Of a stretch of DNA of 64,000 bases, positions 63,301 to 64,000 are shown in pieces (the first letter of the stretch is position 1; each line of letters opens with the position of its first letter). The notes beneath the pieces are model-generated. The model saw only the letters and a list, made by a program, of their open reading frames with translations. It did not search any database and had not been told where the DNA came from. This DNA comes from Stappia sp. ES.058 (GTDB lineage: Bacteria > Pseudomonadota > Alphaproteobacteria > Rhizobiales > Stappiaceae): positions 1,178,001 through 1,242,000 of the forward strand of contig NZ_LT629784.1 of the NCBI RefSeq assembly GCF_900105595.1, read 5' to 3'. The translations under genes and the position numbers were made by a program.

Positions 63301-64000
63301 CCCATTCCGGCCCATTGCGCGCCATTGCCGGAAAATGCAAAGGCAAGACCGCCGCGCGTGGCCAGACTGCGACCTGTGACAGTCGCCGGGGTCGGCTTGC
63401 CGTCCGCAAAGGCCGCAAGCGCAGCGCGTTTCGTGTCGCCATCGCCCAGCACCACCAGGCGGAGGTCATGCAGATCCCGGGTCCGGATCGCTGCATCGGC
63501 GATGGCTCCCGGCGAGACGCCCGGCTGTCCGTGAAGCGTGCCGTAGCCCCTGGCGAGATCGCGAAGGGCCGCTTCGCTGCGCGCCGATATGATCAGCGGC
63601 GCATTGTCGGCAACCGCGCTCTTCGGCTCCGGCCAGGGTGCGACCTCGCCGATGACGGTATGCGCGTTGGTTCCGCCAAAGCCGAAGGAGTTGATCCCGG
63701 CAAGCTTGTGGGTGGTATCGCCGTGCAGGGAAACCGGAGCGCTTGCGACAGACAGGTTCAGCGCGGCGAAATCGATGTGCGGATTGGGCGTGTCGAAGTG
63801 AAGTGAACGGGGCAGAATGCCGTTTTGCAGGGCGAGCACCGACTTCAGGATCCCCACGAGACCGGAGACCGGCTCCAGATGTCCGACATTGGTCTTGGCC
63901 GACCCTATCGGCAGGACCTCGCTGCGGGCGCGTCCGATCACCTGTCCGAGCGCATTGGCTTCGGCCGGATCGCCGACCTGCGTTCCCGTTCCATGGGCCT
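57330..64000 (-). CDS. rkpA: RkpA-like multidomain fatty acid/polyketide synthase (partial)
   Basis: At least 2223 codons of a type I synthase; the N-terminus lies beyond the right edge. Counted from the Met at 63941, the order is: end of a ketosynthase (HGTGTQVGDPAEANAL before it, KTNVGH at 16-21), acyltransferase (FAFSGNGAQWAGMG about 201-214; GHSVGE about 289), dehydratase (about 575-850, motif HKVEDAVVFP), a degenerate methyltransferase-like region (about 1000-1200, VLFVGARRPRL), enoyl reductase (about 1450-1760, HGGAGGVGLAAIQIA), ketoreductase (about 1790-1990, GGFGGFGAELIRRL and GQANYVAAN) and a carrier protein (S near 2110 in GMDSLMALE). This full reducing set matches RkpA and would build a specialised acyl chain for capsule lipid. 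Confidence 0.87.
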   Translation of the reverse strand, partial: AHGTGTQVGDPAEANALGQVIGRARSEVLPIGSAKTNVGHLEPVSGLVGILKSVLALQNGILPRSLHFDTPNPHIDFAALNLSVASAPVSLHGDTTHKLAGINSFGFGGTNAHTVIGEVAPWPEPKSAVADNAPLIISARSEAALRDLARGYGTLHGQPGVSPGAIADAAIRTRDLHDLRLVVLGDGDTKRAALAAFADGKPTPATVTGRSLATRGGLAFAFSGNGAQWAGMGQQAYQADGAFREAFETTDRHFMAVSGWSLVTMLFSADLDTEIGRTEIAQPLLFALQVAMVQALKQRGISPDMVIGHSVGEIAAAWCAGMLDLKTATRIIHVRSTQQEVVRHLGSMAALLLPEDEARAAIASSGLPGLELSAINSARSVTVTGPTDSIDAFARHARTNRWALRKLEIVYPFHSALVDPIEIPLRDALGTIASSPATRTFFSSVHPDSETVTPDATYWWENVRQPVRFSRAVEKLAEAGAGVIVEIGPRPLLTTYLRDTLVAVGAQANVVPSFDRPGDKTPEPEALDLVAARIIAAGASPDPDLYIGPQGSDLPSLPNYPWQTVPFVLSETDERIQGPRSWPLAGARLKADGCEWFNVIDTDLYPFLADHKVEDAVVFPAAGFLEMALRTALDWTERDTAELHDVEILRPLVLDPGKSQETKVRLSADDRVIEIFARPRLAGAEWSLHARAGFRTPAAPTIADGARPASDSAQGHSLRISHDTIYEMTRAHGLGYGETFRLADHADVLDERIAVLALRPASNHDAHRPFSLHPALADAGFHGLFALLSIRENGQTDSGFLPVRAGTVQLFDPSARPASVRITIERATPRSILASFTYLDADGELVSRLSAVRFKAVHFHLNQAGPICAYRVAARVLAGSESPLGLSSAAIAARADAAGLLADAETGFSPSDERLLLDALARSVVHHGLHEVLGTGPVSCASAADTGEIHASALPFAVHFLEELALHDLAQENDGLWQITPPDPALSADTLLSMLFETSNEHGVEAALLARLARDLPSLLRDGLPDTASAFATPGLLDAYRHESPANSVFETTLRALAEDVLGTMPEDRPVSVLFVGARRPRLAAAISERLDPRTAHMTVTDTADAPLDRLQRQWRGRSDTRFVAIDDANLPQSRGYDIVFACDSLCHAGSVTLTDIRRLMATDGHLIAVERAPSIAFDLILGCGRDWWSADAGEAAPVASLLSTKGWIHAFDGAGYISAIARTLETGLAEATLLLASAPAPAPAASQDETEPEDRRRMLILCDAAEPGRAVACALQETLATGGIDASLAAPGAETRQLSERNWSLDLDDPDAWAKNTDLAEAARHGVIDLYGAFGASQNALEAGSQRLWALTRLLNGRTRPGGPLLIVAPEGARAPACNQAPDPVQASVWAYGRVAINEFPDAEFRLLDIRKNLDPSTAALRIASEIDHLDGEREVVLDGESRLGLRIDRIDPPALEQAGTPRHDAMRLDIVQQGSLDRLTWTHATRAQPTGDAVEIVVEAAGLNFRDVMWALGLLPEEALEDGFAGPTLGMECCGRVVRVGPDARNVKPGDRVIAFAPACFSSHVLVSESGCVPAADGLTSEAAATIPVAFLTSYYALTHLAALAPGESVLIHGGAGGVGLAAIQIARHVGATVFATAGSPEKRALLAGLGVDHVLDSRSLAFADDIMRITKGKGVDVVLNSLWGEAMERSLSVLKPFGRFLELGKRDFYENTHLGLRPFRQNLSYFGIDADQLLVHQPTLAQRLLREVMQFFTDGVLHTLPYRAFEPDDAVAAFRLMQQAGHIGKIVIRPPESRAGTDTRSHPPVSLHPALAHVVVGGFGGFGAELIRRLADMGARTIAVLSRRGEEADGARELIAEMAERGVTVTGHACDVAEEAALAGTLGRIRNSCGGLSGVYHTAMVLEDTLIANLDEAALRKVLSPKIGGADLLDRLTRDDDLSHFVLFSSATTLVGNPGQANYVAANGYLEGLAAKRRAEGLPALAVAWGAISDAGYLARNADVGDKLARKLGRHALSAREALDGLAALMSEPQTDVRQAATGYARIDWAAARRDLALLATPYAERLGTDGADATGSDAAAIDLAKLLEGLDRPTAIGRICQLLGVEIGRILRIGEEEIDPARPLAEVGMDSLMALELRMAAERQFGIDIPLMSLANGATLADMAARIVDQVQSGGQEGAGLSEAARTNAMQHLGDDAFDSSEDMADVAARIEEKTQDIRSLL

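Noticed and set aside
1..64000. Insertion sequences, prophage or integrase genes
   Set aside because: No transposase, integrase or phage structural gene was recognised, and no terminal inverted repeats were seen around the two conflict loci.

Overview
The window looks like a chromosomal segment of a GC-rich, probably marine or salt-adapted alphaproteobacterium. The evidence is an ectABC-ask cluster with a MarR-type EctR, an aerobic-type (CobN/CobO/CobW) cobalamin pathway, TRAP transporters, Rhizobium-like RkpA/RkpG capsule-lipid genes and TamA/TamB. A Hyphomicrobiales member such as a Stappia or Roseibium relative fits best, but this is inferred from gene content only.

Layout, left to right. 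(1) 1-1387: end of a tungstate-type ABC importer (TupC partial, TupB). (2) 1542-7085: a PAS-PAS-GGDEF diguanylate cyclase, a secreted MBL-fold protein with an altered metal motif, a secreted DUF7282-like protein, then an ECF sigma factor, an RskA-like anti-sigma factor and a fasciclin protein. (3) 7180-13980: a five-gene minus-strand operon (HMG-CoA reductase, TRAP DctP/DctQ/DctM, HMG-CoA lyase) with a divergent MocR regulator. It reads as mevalonate uptake and breakdown to acetyl-CoA and acetoacetate. (4) 13993-18703: ectR and ectABC-ask for ectoine synthesis. (5) 19201-23327: an island beside tRNA-Asn with a STAND-like P-loop ATPase carrying eleven near-identical 46-residue TPR-type repeats, a possible 49-residue ORF, and a small partner protein. 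The N-terminus of the ATPase and the C-terminus of the partner share a RHIM/BASS-like amyloid-type motif. This is the best candidate for an undescribed, NLR-like immune pair. (6) 23798-36541: cobalamin riboswitch, possible leader ORF, cobP, cobW, cobN, cobO, a YrhK-type membrane protein and cobQ, with cobD and cobC on the opposite strand. An AT-rich DUF4062 gene sits inside this locus and looks acquired. (7) 36684-38706: arsR, two unrelated arsenate reductases and arsH, with no efflux pump. (8) 38758-43573: a polytopic membrane protein, tRNA-Cys, a succinate-semialdehyde dehydrogenase-type enzyme, a GntR/UTRA remnant and an LDH2-type oxidoreductase. (9) 43590-49870: tamB and tamA. (10) 50322-64000: capsule export and assembly (Wza-like lipoprotein, two tandem KpsS-like proteins, a shortened KpsC-like protein), convergent with rkpG-like and rkpA-like genes. 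The last gene is cut by the right edge.

Genes cooperate in clear modules: osmoprotection, cobalamin synthesis under riboswitch control, mevalonate use, arsenic response and capsule export. The two putative conflict loci (19.2-23.3 kb and 30.6-31.6 kb) flank and interrupt the cobalamin operon. All functions are read from sequence motifs and gene context; no database search was run.
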